64,000 bases of DNA from Sesamum alatum (GCA_034509735.1 JACGWO010000006.1:3363001-3427000); one strand, 5' to 3'. Counted from the first letter of the stretch, positions 48,035-60,461 are shown. Numbers and translations are program-made. Notes: generated by a model not told the origin, from the sequence alone.

Positions 48035-49793
48035 TCATGAACATTCCAAAATGCTGACAACTTCAGAACGCTGTTCATCGCTCAATTCATCTGGAAATCC
48101 AACCAAAAACTTGAGTCTTAAGTCTCCTCTCCTTCCTTCTTCTTTGGATTTTGGCATGCCTTGTCCCGGAATGATCTTCTCATATCCAGGATAGATAATA
48201 TCGTCTATTGACAGGGGTATTTCTCCTCCTCCTAATAGAGGCACAGAAATTTTGCATCCTGTGAGAGCCTGCACCAGTGGGATCTCAACTCCTAGCTCCA
48301 AATCGTCCCCTTCTCGTTGAAACATTGGATGAATTTTTTCTTCAATGTTAAAGATAATGTCAGCTGGTAAGGTGCCCGGTCTCTCGTCTCCCTTCCCTTC
48401 TACTATGATCTTTGTTCCTTTTGTCCACCCTGGGTTCACTTTGATTGACAACATCTCTTCTTCTTGAACGATCAGCCTGTGAACCAAGATATTGGCTACA
48501 TCACGTAACATGTTATGTTAGCTAGCTAGGAAGTTCACCTTATTATATACTTTTTATGTTGGCATTTCCTTTTTGACCACTGAGATTGTGATTTCATGAT
48601 GAGCATGCACATAAATTACTAGGGAATCCATGGTATTTAAAGGGCGAAACCTGAATACTGAAGAAAGTACAAAAAAACCTGTAGACTCATTCATACCCAC
48701 TGCTTGAGATGGCGTCCCTTGTGATGTTGATCTTCTTGACACATCCAAGGCACAACTCCTCAAGGGTGCATTCAAGCTTCTTCTCAATGGGCTTAGGTTT
48801 TTTCCGAACCATGGATTGTGAGAAGAAAATAGGGGTTGCACCTATTGAGCTTGCTACTTTTGGTAGAGATGTCTGTTCTTTTGATGGGGTGCTCCCGCCC
48901 GATGACGATTCATGCATATCTGTTGGTGTTGAAACATTTTGTGCCCGGGTTGAACATCTAGATAAATTTGGTCTTGCCATGGGGCTGATTTGGCTCATGG
49001 TACGTGAAAGGAGCTTTGGCTTAGAAATTTGGAAGTCATCATCATCATGAGAATCCATTGTTGGTGAAACAGTGCTTGTCCGGTTTGAACTTTTGGATAG
49101 ATTTGCACCTGGCATGGGGCTGATTCGGCTTGTGGTACGTGAAAGGAGCTTTGGCTTAGAAATGTTGGACTTATCATCACTTCCGGACGCATATGGACTT
49201 GGCATGTGGTCAAGTTGGCTCGTGCTACGTGAAAGGCCCGCTGGGAGAGAAACGTCAAACCCATCATCATTACCAGTCGTGCGGCCTGAACTTTTAGACT
49301 TATTTGGACTTGTCATGGGGTTGATTTGGCTTGTGGCACGTAGAAGGAGTGTCGGTGCAGAAATCTGTAACTCCTCATCATCACAGAAATCCTTTGGTGG
49401 TGTGGTTGTCCAGCTCGGCGTATTGGATGATTTTGGACTTGGCAAGGGGCTGATTTGGCTTGTGGTTCGTGAAAAGAATGTACCATCATTATGGGAATTA
49501 CCCGTCGGTGTGGACAATTCTGGACTGATATGGGTGATCCTGCTTGTGGTATGCGAGAGGAGCATCGGGCTAGAAATCTGGAACTCCTCCTCCTCAATAT
49601 ATTTCCGGGTGTTATATGACTTCTTTTCCTTTGCTGGTTTTGGATCATGATCTCCACTGCATTTGGAGGAGGAATTTTTGCTGGAGTTCCATTTCGTCAC
49701 AAGAGATTTATATGATTTAAGAATACCTTTGGGAGATGTAGATTTTGGGCTGGTGTGAATGTCCGGTGTTTGGGACTTGGAAAGATCTCCCAT
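48035..49793 (-). CDS. DnaJ C-terminal (HSP40 peptide-binding) protein lacking a J domain
   Basis: Two exons on the minus strand: 49793-48697 and 48476-48035, joined GT-AG in phase, giving 512 residues. The C-terminal third is a DnaJ peptide-binding region: KKLECTLEELCLGCVKKINI, then VNPGWTKGTKIIVEGKGDE, DIIFNIEEKIHPMFQREGDDL and a second beta domain ending GRRGDLRLKFLVGFP. The N-terminal HPD-containing J domain and Gly/Phe region are absent. Instead, residues about 60-320 are Ser/Thr/Pro-rich with a repeated SRTTSQISPMPSPNLSKSS-like unit. J-less HSP40 peptide-binding proteins are known in plants (At1g44160 type). It could bind clients but should not stimulate Hsp70 through an HPD motif. I chose the MGDLSKS start at 49793; an in-frame ATG at 49916 would add a hydrophobic stretch. 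Confidence 0.85.
48920..49600 (-). repeat. Degenerate coding repeats in the J-less HSP40
   Basis: About seven copies of a unit reading (F/L)QIS-P-LLSRTTSQISPMP-P-LSKSS-RT, spaced about 75-110 bases, are visible in the translated exon. Confidence 0.8.
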
Positions 49794-49916
49794 GAGGGAG
49801 AAAGTCGACAGGGCGTTGCAGAATGCAGAGGGAGAAAGATCCAAATTCTTGACAATGGAGGAAATGCCAAGACTGCAGAAAATGCAAAGGAAAAGATGGA
49901 ATTTTTGTCTAAACAA

Positions 49917-51950
49917 ATGTGAGATAGTATTGGAGATGAAGAAATAGCATGCAGGAAGGGAATGAAGGGCTTCTTCACGAGCTGTTATTCCGCATGTTCA
50001 CTCGGTTGGTAGAAATTATTTTTCTCATCATTATCCATTTCTCTTCTAATTTTATTCATCTAATTTCTTCGTCCATATTTCCTAAAATTATTATTTTGCT
50101 AATTGGTCGATTGATCAGTCAAACTGGCATTACTATTTTTAAGGTTGTATATAAATTTTATACTTTTTAAATATTTCATTTAAACCGCACATTTCATCAA
50201 CCTTTTACATTTTAAAGGGAGTAAAATATTTGTTTTTAAGATTTTTATTCTGCATTTTTTATAGCTAATAGTCAGTTTTAGATCAGAATTTGATTTGGGG
50301 ACCTCATCTAAGATCTGTTTACACAAATTCCCATTTGTCTTTTGGATAAGCCATGAGAAACGTCAACTTTCATTTACACAAATCATTGTTGTTCTTTGAA
50401 AAATTACACATGCACTCTTCAAAAACGTCAATATGATTATACAAATTATTTTTGTTTATTGGCTATTATGAGTGGTTTTGAATGTTTGTTAACAAATATC
50501 CTGTCGTGACAACCCATTGTAGGAGGTATTTGTTAGACGATCGTTAATTCTAAGGGAATTTTCTGTAAGTTTTTAAATAACGAAGGAGTATTTGTACTTG
50601 TGACAAATCTCAAGAAGACTCTTTGTAATTAATTACCCTTAAGATTATCACAAATGGATGAAGGGTTGGGTAGAAGAAAAAAATTGTGTTGAACGAGTGG
50701 TACATTTTATATATACGCATTGCGTATATAAAGATTATATTATTTAATAAAAGATTTAATATACGTAACGAGTATATGTTAAATAAAATAGAAAATATAA
50801 TAGTAATTGGAATAAAAAAAATCCAATCCCGGGATCGTACTTATGAGTTGGGATGTTTAGCATCTGCATTTATTTCTTATGGGGTGTTTGCAACAATTTA
50901 TAATAAATACTCATTAATTTATAGTTGAAAATAAGTTATTTGATTTATAATTTTGTTCTAAACTGATCCGAGTCAAAATAAACAGTTGATTGTTAATCTA
51001 TTGATAAGATTATAAATATTAAATTATTTTTACAAATATTTCAACTTTATATCGTTTTTATTTTTTACTTTTTACTTTTATTTTTATAACTTTTACTACT
51101 ATTTTATTTAAATTTATTCTTATCACAAAAGCAAAATGGCTGCAAACACCCTCTCATTAATGCAGAGATTTGTTATTTTTTGGGTGATAAATGTGGAGAA
51201 ATGTAGGAAAGAAGATGGGAATAAGAACCTACCTTAACTAATAAAAGTGGGGTATATATACGGTCTGACGTAGAGCCAAAAATGAAAAAAAAAAAATATT
51301 CGAATTTTAATTTAAGGTCAACATGTGCTTGGAATCCCTTTGTTAGGTATAACAAATTAAATTTAAATACGTAACCTATAGTTATAATTTTTTCTGTTGT
51401 TAAATTTGTCATAATCAGAGGTATTGAGAAATAATAACAACAACAAAAATAATATTAATATAATATATGTTTAAACAGAACTATTTATAGTAGTTTATAC
51501 TGAGTTGAATTTCTTTTTGTTTTGTTTATTAGGATTCTTATTGTAAGCTTATAAATACATAGGCTAAACTCTCAAAGTTTTGTAATTTTTTCAGAATTGC
51601 ACATTAATTTTAATTTTTTTTAAATATATCATCCCCTCAAATTCTGTACTTTTTTTAAAGTTATTACATAAATCATACTTTTTAATATATATATATATGT
51701 GTGTGTGAATCAAACTTTTAAGGAATAAATGCAATTTACTTCATGTAATATAAGAAATGAGCAAAAACGAAAAAAATAATTAGCAATTACCTCTCTGTGT
51801 TTTGATAAATGAAGTAAATTATCCCCTATCAAGTGAAAACGCAAGGGATAATTTGCTTTATTTTAAAATCACATGAAATAATTTATTAATTATTTTTTCA
51901 TTGAAATTTTTGCTCATTTTTTATGTTATTGGGATAAACTGCATTTATCC
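49917..51950. other. AT-rich intergenic with partial fold-back elements
   Basis: No gene seen. GTAATTAATTACCC at 50620-50637 is a likely right end of a family-A element. A fold-back around GTAAATTATCCCC / GGGATAATTTGC lies at 51770-51960. Confidence 0.4.
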
Positions 51951-51977
51951 CAACTTCTAATTCTAAATTGGTGGCTC

Positions 51978-52434
51978 GTGCAAGCCCATTTTGACATTCT
52001 TAAGCTCCCATGCCGTATCTTTCTTTCCAAACAAAAGCCAGCTTTGACCAGTTTTCTTGCCACATCCACATCATCGCTGTCTGTTCCTTCCTGTTACTAT
52101 TTTGACAATTATTACAATGATGTTTTTTTCCTTTTGCTTTTCAGTGTAAATCTCAATCTCAACGGCCATGTCCACCATCCAAGAACTTTCCTCTTACATC
52201 ACTTGCACAAATCCCTTCATCCCTCAAACTCTCCCTCTTTCCTTCTTCTTTCCTACTCCACCACCATCACAGACACAAAAGACAACTCAAAGATGGTTTC
52301 TTCATCCTCATTTTCTCCTGATTTTTAAGACAGAGAGAAAGAGGGTTGAAAGGTGGTTTCTTGATTTGCTCATTTTTGCAATGATTGCTAAAACCAAAAC
52401 CCTAAAGGCCCTATTGAAAAGAAACATAGCATAG
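51978..52434 (+). other. Probable 5' leader of the SPARK kinase with upstream ORFs
   Basis: Two overlapping upstream frames (51978-52328 and 52168-52434) end before the kinase ATG at 52459, the second only 24 bases before it. Neither shows a domain. The pyrimidine-rich composition fits a leader. Whether they are transcribed is unknown. Confidence 0.35.
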
Positions 52435-52458
52435 CATAGTTAGAAAAGTTTCTTTAAC

Positions 52459-54375
52459 ATGAAGCCAGATTTCTTGATTTTCAGTCTGGTTCTTTCCCTT
52501 TGTGTATTTCTCTTCTCTCCAGCTTTCTCAGCTCTAAGCAGCACCATCCCAACAAACACATCCACAAGTTGTCCTATGGATCTTGATTATGTCCTAAGAA
52601 TTCCATGGAACACCTCTGAGTGCAGAGGTTATCCCAGCAATTCCACCACAGGCAGAAGCAGGTGTTGCCAAACCCTCCTCTCTCTCTATGGTGTGTCTCT
52701 CTCAAAGCATCTCAAAAAGACCTCTCTTTTCCAACTTCCTGATTTGCCAACTTCTGTTTCCTGCCTTCAAGATTTTCAGACAAAGCTCAATTCTCTGTCT
52801 TTGCCACCTAGTTTGACATCTCTCTGTTTTGATCCTTTGCAATTTGTGATATCCCCAAACATATGTGCCTCAATTAAGTCCACCCAAGATTGGGTCAAGA
52901 AACTTGGCCCTTCCACTGCATTGGATTCTTCTTGCAGGACAGACCTCACTGATCTTACATCCTGTGATGCCTGTGTTGCTGCCGGTTTTCGGGTTCAGGC
53001 AGAGTTGATTGGAATTGATGGTAATAAGTCTCATTCCACTGATTGCTTTTACTTTGCTATTCTGTATGCTGCTGGAATTGTCAATGAGTTTGGCCCTGAA
53101 AGCATTGGTGCTGTTTCATGTATATTTGGCCTTTCAATTAGTTCTAGCAAGGGTTCTAGTAAACGACATTCGGCTTATGTTTTCGGGCTAGTTGGAGCTG
53201 GTGTTGCTGTCCTTTTGATGTCTGTTTTCTTGGGATTGTACTTGTGGTGGACTAGGAAATACAGGAAGAGAAGTGATATGGGAGAAGAGGAAATGGGGTC
53301 TAGGCCGAGACGGCCTACTACCGTTGCTATTTGGTATAAAATTCAAGAACTTGAGAAGGCGACTGATAATTTTTCGCCTAAGAACTTTATCGGGAGAGGA
53401 GGATTTGGGATGGTTTATAAAGGGATGTTGAGTGATGGGACGGTTGTTGCCGTCAAGAAGATAATAGAATCCGATATTCAGGGGAACGCTGAGTTTTGCA
53501 ATGAAGTTGAGATCATTAGTAACTTGAAGCATCGGAATCTTGTCCCTCTTAGAGGATGTTGTGTGACTGAAAATGGCGGTCCGGGGGAGAGTGAAAGATA
53601 TCTTGTTTACGATTACATGCCTAACGGCAATCTTGATGACCATTTGTTTCCGGTTGGTAAAATTGGGAACTCAACGCTCACATGGCCACAAAGGAAAAGC
53701 ATAATCATGGATGTGGCTAAAGGATTAGCTTATCTACATTATGGCGTAAAACCAGCTATTTACCACAGAGATATCAAGGCGACTAACATATTGTTGGATT
53801 CGGACATGAGGGCAAGGGTGGCCGATTTTGGATTGGCGAAGCAGAGCCAAGAAGGGCAGTCTCATCTCACAACTAGAGTTGCTGGAACGCATGGATACTT
53901 GGCGCCCGAGTATGCCCTCTACGGGCAGCTAACTGAGAAGAGTGACGTCTATAGCTTTGGAGTCGTTGTTCTGGAGATAATGTGTGGGAGAAAAGCTCTT
54001 GATCTCTCTTCAGGACCGCCTCAGGCGATTTTGATCACGGACTGGGCTTGGTCACTTGTGAAAGCAGGGAAAATCGACAAAGTACTGGATTCTTCTCTCC
54101 TGAATGACGATGCAGATTCATCAACTGCAAATCCAAAGGGCATAATGGAGAGATTTGTACTTGTTGGTATTTTGTGTGCTCATGTTATGGTGGCCCTAAG
54201 GCCCACGATTCTCGACGCGTTGAAAATGTTGGAAGGTGATATCGAGGTTCCCGCCGTCCCAGACAGGCCGACACCGTTAGGCCATCCTTCGTTTTCCAGG
54301 GGAGATAACAACATTTTCAGCATTTCTCCGGCACTGAGTGTGCTGCAGTTGCACTCTGGAGACATGCTTAGGTGA
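52459..54375 (+). CDS. SPARK-domain receptor-like protein kinase (At1g11050-like)
   Basis: A single exon of 638 residues. A signal peptide (about 1-25: [19 protein letters not shown]) precedes a Cys-rich ectodomain of the SPARK type (about 38-235; [38 protein letters not shown]). A transmembrane helix follows (about 239-264, [19 protein letters not shown]) and then a basic stop-transfer. The cytosolic Ser/Thr kinase has [11 protein letters not shown] (about 310), VAVKK (331), [13 protein letters not shown] (about 435; an RD kinase), DFGLAK (about 455) and [20 protein letters not shown]. All catalytic residues are present. Length and intronless structure match the At1g11050 group. SPARK-domain kinases include receptors implicated in arbuscular mycorrhizal symbiosis; a ligand is not inferable here. 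The start is supported by the signal peptide. Confidence 0.95.
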   Translation: MKPDFLIFSLVLSLCVFLFSPAFSALSSTIPTNTSTSCPMDLDYVLRIPWNTSECRGYPSNSTTGRSRCCQTLLSLYGVSLSKHLKKTSLFQLPDLPTSVSCLQDFQTKLNSLSLPPSLTSLCFDPLQFVISPNICASIKSTQDWVKKLGPSTALDSSCRTDLTDLTSCDACVAAGFRVQAELIGIDGNKSHSTDCFYFAILYAAGIVNEFGPESIGAVSCIFGLSISSSKGSSKRHSAYVFGLVGAGVAVLLMSVFLGLYLWWTRKYRKRSDMGEEEMGSRPRRPTTVAIWYKIQELEKATDNFSPKNFIGRGGFGMVYKGMLSDGTVVAVKKIIESDIQGNAEFCNEVEIISNLKHRNLVPLRGCCVTENGGPGESERYLVYDYMPNGNLDDHLFPVGKIGNSTLTWPQRKSIIMDVAKGLAYLHYGVKPAIYHRDIKATNILLDSDMRARVADFGLAKQSQEGQSHLTTRVAGTHGYLAPEYALYGQLTEKSDVYSFGVVVLEIMCGRKALDLSSGPPQAILITDWAWSLVKAGKIDKVLDSSLLNDDADSSTANPKGIMERFVLVGILCAHVMVALRPTILDALKMLEGDIEVPAVPDRPTPLGHPSFSRGDNNIFSISPALSVLQLHSGDMLR

Positions 54376-54516
54376 ACTATAGGAACTACGTTATAATTGT
54401 ATATAGTTCTTGTTTTGCTTGGCTCTTTTGATATATGGAAGAATACAACTGAAGCTTTCTGCACTTTGACTCTCCTACTTTATTTGATCTGCAATGCATA
54501 GATTTGAATCTTGATC

Positions 54517-54684
54517 CGCAAAGAGATCTGGTCGAACCAAACCAATCACATAGCAAGTGTGATACATTTTTCATGTGATTGATTACTTTCTTTAAACTGT
54601 ACACCAATCACAGGATAAATGTATTGCACTTATTATATAATTGGTTCAGGTCCAACCAACTCCCGATTTGAGTTAGAATTTCCC
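54517..54684. mobile_element. MITE, family B, copy 3
   Basis: GATCTGGTCGAACCAAACCAATCACATAGCAAGTGTG at the left and TTGGTTCAGGTCCAACCAAC...GAGTTAGAATTTCCC at the right match the other family-B copies. It lies just downstream of the kinase gene. Confidence 0.7.
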
Positions 54685-54689
54685 GATCC

Positions 54690-56050
54690 ACAAATGCCTC
54701 AACTGTTGTTCTAAATTGATCTGGCTACCGATCGTTGGTCTGTATCTTTTTTCTAGCCCATTTAAGAACAAAACAAACAGGTCACTAAGGGCTTACCATG
54801 TAATAGATAACTCAATCTAATGAGACAATTTCAATAACCTAATTTAGAAAAACAAAAAAGAAAAAATTAACCTAATTTAGGACAAAGAATGAACATGTCA
54901 TTTTTTTTATATCTTTTTTCAGGTTCTTCAAAAGGAAAAATTAATCTTTTGGTCGCAATTCGACTTAAATTTATTACAAAGTTGTTTGGATAAGTTATTA
55001 GTATTCTTAACATATAACGACAAAAAAAATTAATATTTTTTCGCTGTTTGATTTAAAATAAATTTATTATATATAAATGCAAAATGCAACCTCCTTTTAA
55101 AAGTTTTTTTTTTGGGGGGGAGGGGGAGGGGGATTTTTTGCCTATTAAATAATAGGCTAATCCCAATCTGCTATTATTATTGTATTATCGGATCTATATC
55201 ATATTTGCCACTGACATCTCATCAAATACATATATGTTTTATGTGTGTGTCTTTCTCTCTATAAATATATATCTATAAATATTTATATATATATAGTAAA
55301 ATGATGGTTGACCATATATAAGTTAATTATGACCAAATACTAATTTTTGATAATTTTAAATTTTTTAATTGTCAATAAAATATCTATAATTTTGAATTTT
55401 TTAATTGCAAAACGATGGTTGACCGTTATAAATACTTTTGCTTATGCAATTGGTGGTAGTAAACAAACAAATTAAATAAGTAAAAATCTCAAAGTTCAAT
55501 AAATTTGTAAAAAGTTTGCTAAATATAAATAATGTGGTGAAAAGAGAACTTATTTTTTAATTAAATAATAATAAATAAAAGAATTTATAATGACAAAAGA
55601 CCAAGTTTTTTTGTCCTAAAATGAAGCAAGAATTAATAGTTGAAAATGAAAATTTGATGACTGATGTTTTTGAATTTAAGAATAATTTAATAAGTTTTTT
55701 AAATATCACAATATATTGTAAGGGAATTGTAGTATTTTCTTAATTTTTAATTTGAATTTAGCTTATTCCTTTGATAAATGAGAGAAATCTTATGTTGTGA
55801 TTCATTTGTTTATAAAAAAGAAAAAGAAAAGAATATAATATACTAATTAGTTATTTTATTTAAATGCAAAACATGAACGATTGATTAATTAATTATTTGA
55901 GTTTTTGTGGAGATAAAATTTTATATTTTATCTTTCAAAAGTCACTATGAGACATATTATTCGCCATTTATAATTTACAACGTTATAAATTGCTTTCAAA
56001 AATCCTAAAAATTGAGTAGAGAGCAGTATAATTTGCAAATTGCTACAAGC
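54690..56050. other. AT-rich intergenic, no gene recognised
   Basis: Low-complexity A/T sequence with a poly-G/poly-T patch (55105-55138). Confidence 0.5.
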
Positions 56051-56062
56051 ATAGTGACACGA

Positions 56063-56195
56063 CAACCTCCTGGCTGTCTCTGCACCCCTACCTCCTTTAT
56101 CACTGAGCAACCATTTAGGGGCCTTAGCTGGTGATTCGGGTTGTTTCCCTCTCGACGATGAAGCTTATCCCCCATCGTCTCACTGGCCGACCTTG
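56063..56195 (-). pseudogene. Nuclear fragment of a plastid-type 23S rRNA gene
   Basis: Read on the minus strand, it has GGGGGATAAGCTTCATCGTC, GAGAGGGAAACAACCCG, CACCAGCTAAGGCCCCTAAA, GCTCAGTGATAAAGGAGG and GTGCAGAGACAGCCAGGAGG in the order found in bacterial/plastid 23S rRNA. It is a GC-rich island in very AT-rich DNA and covers only about 130 bases, so it is an organelle-derived insertion (NUPT), not a working rRNA gene. I judge plastid more likely than mitochondrial from the GATAAAGGAGGTAGGGG phrase; exact borders are uncertain. Confidence 0.85.
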
Positions 56196-56199
56196 ACCC

Positions 56200-59100
56200 C
56201 TGTTATTTTGAGGTCATATTTACTTTTTATTAAAAACTTAATAGTTATAATTGAGCTACTTATACATTTCAGTTTATACTTTAAATTTTTGCATAATTTT
56301 TCTTTTCTCTTGCTAACCTTTTTTATTAATGTATTCCGGCTTCTAGGAAAATGTATAATTTATTAATATTTGTTGTTTTAATCGTTGATTTATTTTTGGT
56401 CAATTCATTCTTTTACTCTCACATTAATCTTTCAACTTTAAACTTCTTTGTGCCGATGAAAGTATTTTTATTCTTTTATGGCCAATGATAATGTTATTAT
56501 ATTTCTGATTAATTGAACTTAGTCATTTTATGATTATTTGTACTTATTTTATTTTGTCATTCATGATAGTTAATTTACTCCCTATCATTTTTGTTCAGAA
56601 TGATGAAATGATTGAGATTTTGAAATTAATTTTTCTTTTTATTATCCATATATATATATATATATATTTTAATCATTTCAGTTGTCTTTCTTATAACTCA
56701 TTAAGAGTAAGTTTCTATATGTTTTTGCTTTATATATTTTTTTAACAAGTAAGATCATTTTAGATTTATGTATTGTAATATAGTTTTTGATGGAAGATGA
56801 ATTATATAATATAAATTAACAATATATTTAATTAATTCTTTAGTTTTTATATTTTTAGATAGGGCTGAATATATGTAAAAAAAAGATATCTATATACTTA
56901 ATATATAGAATGTTATGATTGTTTGAAAGTAATCCTCATATAATATAAATTTTTGTAAGTAAAATTATGTTATATATGTAGGAAAATATCTTTGTCAATA
57001 ATAAATAAAATAGACTAAAAATTCAAAATTACTATATTTTACGTATTAAAAATGAAAATTTTATTTTACGTAAAAAATTTCTTTATAGCACAATATATAT
57101 TATAAATAAATTATTTAATTTCACACGAAAAAAATATATAATCGTACATAGCACTAGGTCTACCTAAGTATATATATATATATATGTATGAAGTTGACTT
57201 GAAGTTGACTTGAATGATGATAATATTTCAAAAAATACTAAAGCATAGTAGGGTGAGAGGCTATTAATCTGGATTTGCTTGTAACTCCATTTGATGAAGT
57301 TTGAAGTGGGAAAAGACATCACCTTTCACCACTACTCAAACAAGTCTTCAATGGGGTCCAAACACCTCTTTTATTTTTATATTTGTGTTGCAAGAAACTC
57401 ATAGGGATGATTAAATTTACTCTCAATTTATGGTTTATTTACGTAAATTATTTATGTCTTTTATGTAATCACGGAAATTATTCTTGACAGTTAAAACTAG
57501 GATAATTTGTGTAATATTGTTGACATTTTGGGGGTGTATGTATAATTTTTCAAAAAATAAGTATGATTTATGTAATTGATATTGATAATTTTGATGGTGT
57601 ATGTATAATTTTTAAAAATTAAGAATGATTTATGTAAATAAAGTATAGATAAAGAGTGTTTGATCTAATTTCCCAAACTTATATAGGTTGTAGTAGTGTT
57701 GCAAGGATTGGAAAGGACATAACATTCATTTGCAAAAAGATACTCTTGTGGACAAACACAATTCTCAATTTTCAAGTCTGTCTTGGTGTCCAATCCCTAC
57801 TAATAATGTTTGACTCTTATATGAGACAACATCATTGCTTATAATTTCTTTCTACCAAGTGTCTAAAGAATATATTAAATTGATGTAACAATGCGATTAG
57901 TATTCTGTAGAGCATGATATTCTCTGTTTTAAATATTTTATAAGTCTTACAATTTTATTTTGAAAAGGCACATTACTAAAGAGATTACGTTTAGAGTTTA
58001 TAATTGATATGAGATGCACACCAACATTACTAGTAATATTGAAAAGTTGGATCCGTTAAACCATTTGTGTTTGTGGATATGAATTAGGTTTGCCAAGAAA
58101 GTGCGGAAAGGGGAGAGGGTGTTACTGTACAGGATTTATGAATATTAACTCTTATTGACTATTTATGTACTATTTTAAGTCCGTTTTTCAGAAAACAAAA
58201 TATATTTATTGAATGAGAATTCAAGGCTTGTTTTGGAGCTCTGGTCCTCACTCCCAGCTTTGGGGAGCTCTGACTTTGTCCTGACCCTCGCATTTTATGT
58301 AATTTTGGTGGATACGAGTTCTGGCTTTGGACCACAGCTAGCTCGATCGGAGCATCAAACAAAATACGAAAGAGTCTTAACAGGAGAGCAAACAAAGCAA
58401 AACAAAACAAATACTCTCTGTAAAAGCAACTTGATTTTATTGAACCACGTAAATTTTGTGTCTCTTCTATTCTTTGCTCTTAATTTGTGCTTGAATTATA
58501 TCAACATAAAACTCATTGTGGGCTTAATTGTATCAACTCTCAAACTTTGAGTTCCCATTCCTTAAGAGGAATGTAGTAAAAGTAGCAAGAATGGTGGAGA
58601 ATCCTTTGCACCACACACAAAACAAAAGATATCTAAGATCACCAAATCTCCTAAAAGCATTGTCTTTTGAGCTCTATGTTGAGTGTCTTTAGAGTGTTCA
58701 TACTAAATTTTGCACTTTTTTTTTTTTCCTGCATTTGATCAAGAGTATAAAAATAAATCAAAATTCAAACTTTGTTGGTTACTTGTTTTTGCTTTTTTTT
58801 TTTTCTTTTTCTCTTTATGGCTACCTTGAGAGAATTAATATTTAGAGATTTCCCTTTTCAAATTAATAATAAGAAAAGGGTGAACTATTCCTAAAATAGT
58901 ATGCTTTATGACTATCTTTGGAAGATTAATATTCTTCAATATATAAACTATAAAATCTATGTAAAAAGCTATATATATTTAAGAAAGATGATTATATGTT
59001 GGATAGCATGTATATATTCTATGTTCCACATGAAAAGATTAATTATGTTTTAAATGCTTAATAAAAAATTATCCAATTTAAAATTCAAAATAGAAATTGG

Positions 59101-59625
59101 AGAGAATAATTAATAGAAAAAAAGAAATTTATATATATTATTTAATAAAAAAATTCACTTGATACCTGGCACGTGCACTGAAAAACTTTAAAGCTTCTTT
59201 CAGAAGCATCTGATCATAAAATAATTTTTTTGGAATGTTGCAACTTTTGAATTAAATATTTCAATTTTTAATAAGGTCTTTCACTTTATATTGATTAAAG
59301 ATTTTTGAATTGTTCTTGAAATGAGGCTTCCGAAATTATTATTTGGCAAGTTTCGGTTAGTTTTGTTGTATCTTATAATTGAGTTTGCTTTAATTCAGCA
59401 ACAACCAAATAATGGGAACAAATTTCACTTTAACAAAAATGGAATCACGCTTCAAAAATTCATCAAAATTCATACATCTCCAACATTATATACTCAATAT
59501 ATATATATATGTATTTATAGCATATATATAAGATAACACAATTATGCTAAACTAAAGTTAAACATTGAGAAGAAGAATGTGAGGATCAAAGTAGTCAATC
59601 TTTAATTTGCAGCCCAAGAAACAAA
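56200..59625. other. AT-rich intergenic, no gene recognised
   Basis: No host gene seen on either strand. A GC-richer patch (58220-58390) gives an 83- to 113-residue chance frame on each strand without a domain. Short repeats around GTATGTATAATTTTTAAAAAT (57535-57620) occur. Confidence 0.45.
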
Positions 59626-59631
59626 AATGTT

Positions 59632-59972
59632 AGGGAAAATTGCAATTTACATCCTACAATTTATTCTCTTTACAATTTTGGTCTCATTATTTTAGCACTT
59701 ACCATAGTTAATCCCATAAGTCACAAAACTTGCAATTTTAATCAACAACCACAAAGTTCATTAAATATTTAACGGAGGGCACGTGATCAGTTAAGTAACT
59801 AATCATTAACAGAAGAATCACGTGCTCCTTTAAATATTTAACAGAATTTATGGTTTGAACTAAAACTACAAGTTCTTACGATTTAAGAGACTAAATTTTG
59901 TGAGTATTAAAATAATAGAATTAAAATCGCAAAGAAAATAAAAGAAAATAAGTTGTGGGACGTCAACTACAA
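59632..59972. repeat. Fold-back element upstream of the BYPASS1-like gene
   Basis: Loose inverted arms: CTCTTTACAATTTTGGTCTCATTATTTTAGCACTTACC against ...GAGACTAAATTTTGTGAGTATTAAAATAATAG. ACGTGAT also occurs in inverted relation in the centre (59781, 59819). Confidence 0.5.
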
Positions 59973-59999
59973 TGTTTTCAAAAATAACAAAACAAATTT

Positions 60000-60179
60000 G
60001 GAAAATTCTAGTCCGGACCTAATTTGGCCAAGCCTTAACCAATCATATCGTAAGTGCAATACACTTGCCGTGTGATTAGTGTACAGTTCAAAAAAAATGA
60101 CTAATCAAATAACAAGTGTGTCACACTTACTTTATGATTGATTTAGTTCGATTAAATATGATCCAATCAAGAATTTTTC
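60000..60179. mobile_element. MITE, family B, copy 4 (inverted relative to others)
   Basis: GGAAAATTCTAG at the left and CAAGAATTTTTC at the right. The interior CCTAATTTGGCC...AACCAATCAT is the reverse complement of the right half of the copy at 30413. It lies in the BYPASS1-like promoter region. Confidence 0.7.
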
Positions 60180-60227
60180 AACAAATTCATGATGTGACAT
60201 GTAAAGCCAACTCATGAAGTTTCATAT

Positions 60228-60229
<2 letters not shown>

Positions 60230-60287
<58 letters not shown>
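60230..60287. repeat. (CT)n microsatellite
   Basis: About 28 uninterrupted CT units, some 75 bases upstream of the TATA box of the BYPASS1-like gene. Length is likely variable. Confidence 0.95.
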
Positions 60288-60289
<2 letters not shown>

Positions 60290-60363
60290 CCCGCTCCAAA
60301 GGAAGCAAACATAATTGCTCCCAACAAACAAATTCTCTTTAGCATTCTTGATCATCACTATTC

Positions 60364-60372
60364 TATATATAA
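60364..60372 (+). promoter_or_regulatory. TATA box of the BYPASS1-like gene
   Basis: TATATATAA is about 90 bases upstream of the chosen ATG at 60462, leaving room for a short leader. It lies inside the longer open frame that starts at 60315, which argues against that start. Confidence 0.6.
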
Positions 60373-60461
60373 CAAGAGGGCGAGGAGACATTCTTCTCCC
60401 TTCTCTCCTCTCCCACTCTATTTTTCTTTCAGGACTTCATCAAACACAAACACACTCACAC

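Noticed and set aside
49794..49916. Upstream in-frame start of the J-less HSP40
   Set aside because: The added stretch is hydrophobic and unlike related proteins. MGDLSKS at 49793 is the more plausible start, though not proven.
60315..60461. N-terminal extension of the BYPASS1-like gene (ATG at 60315)
   Set aside because: It spans the likely TATA box at 60364. The ATG at 60462 gives the expected family N-terminus.
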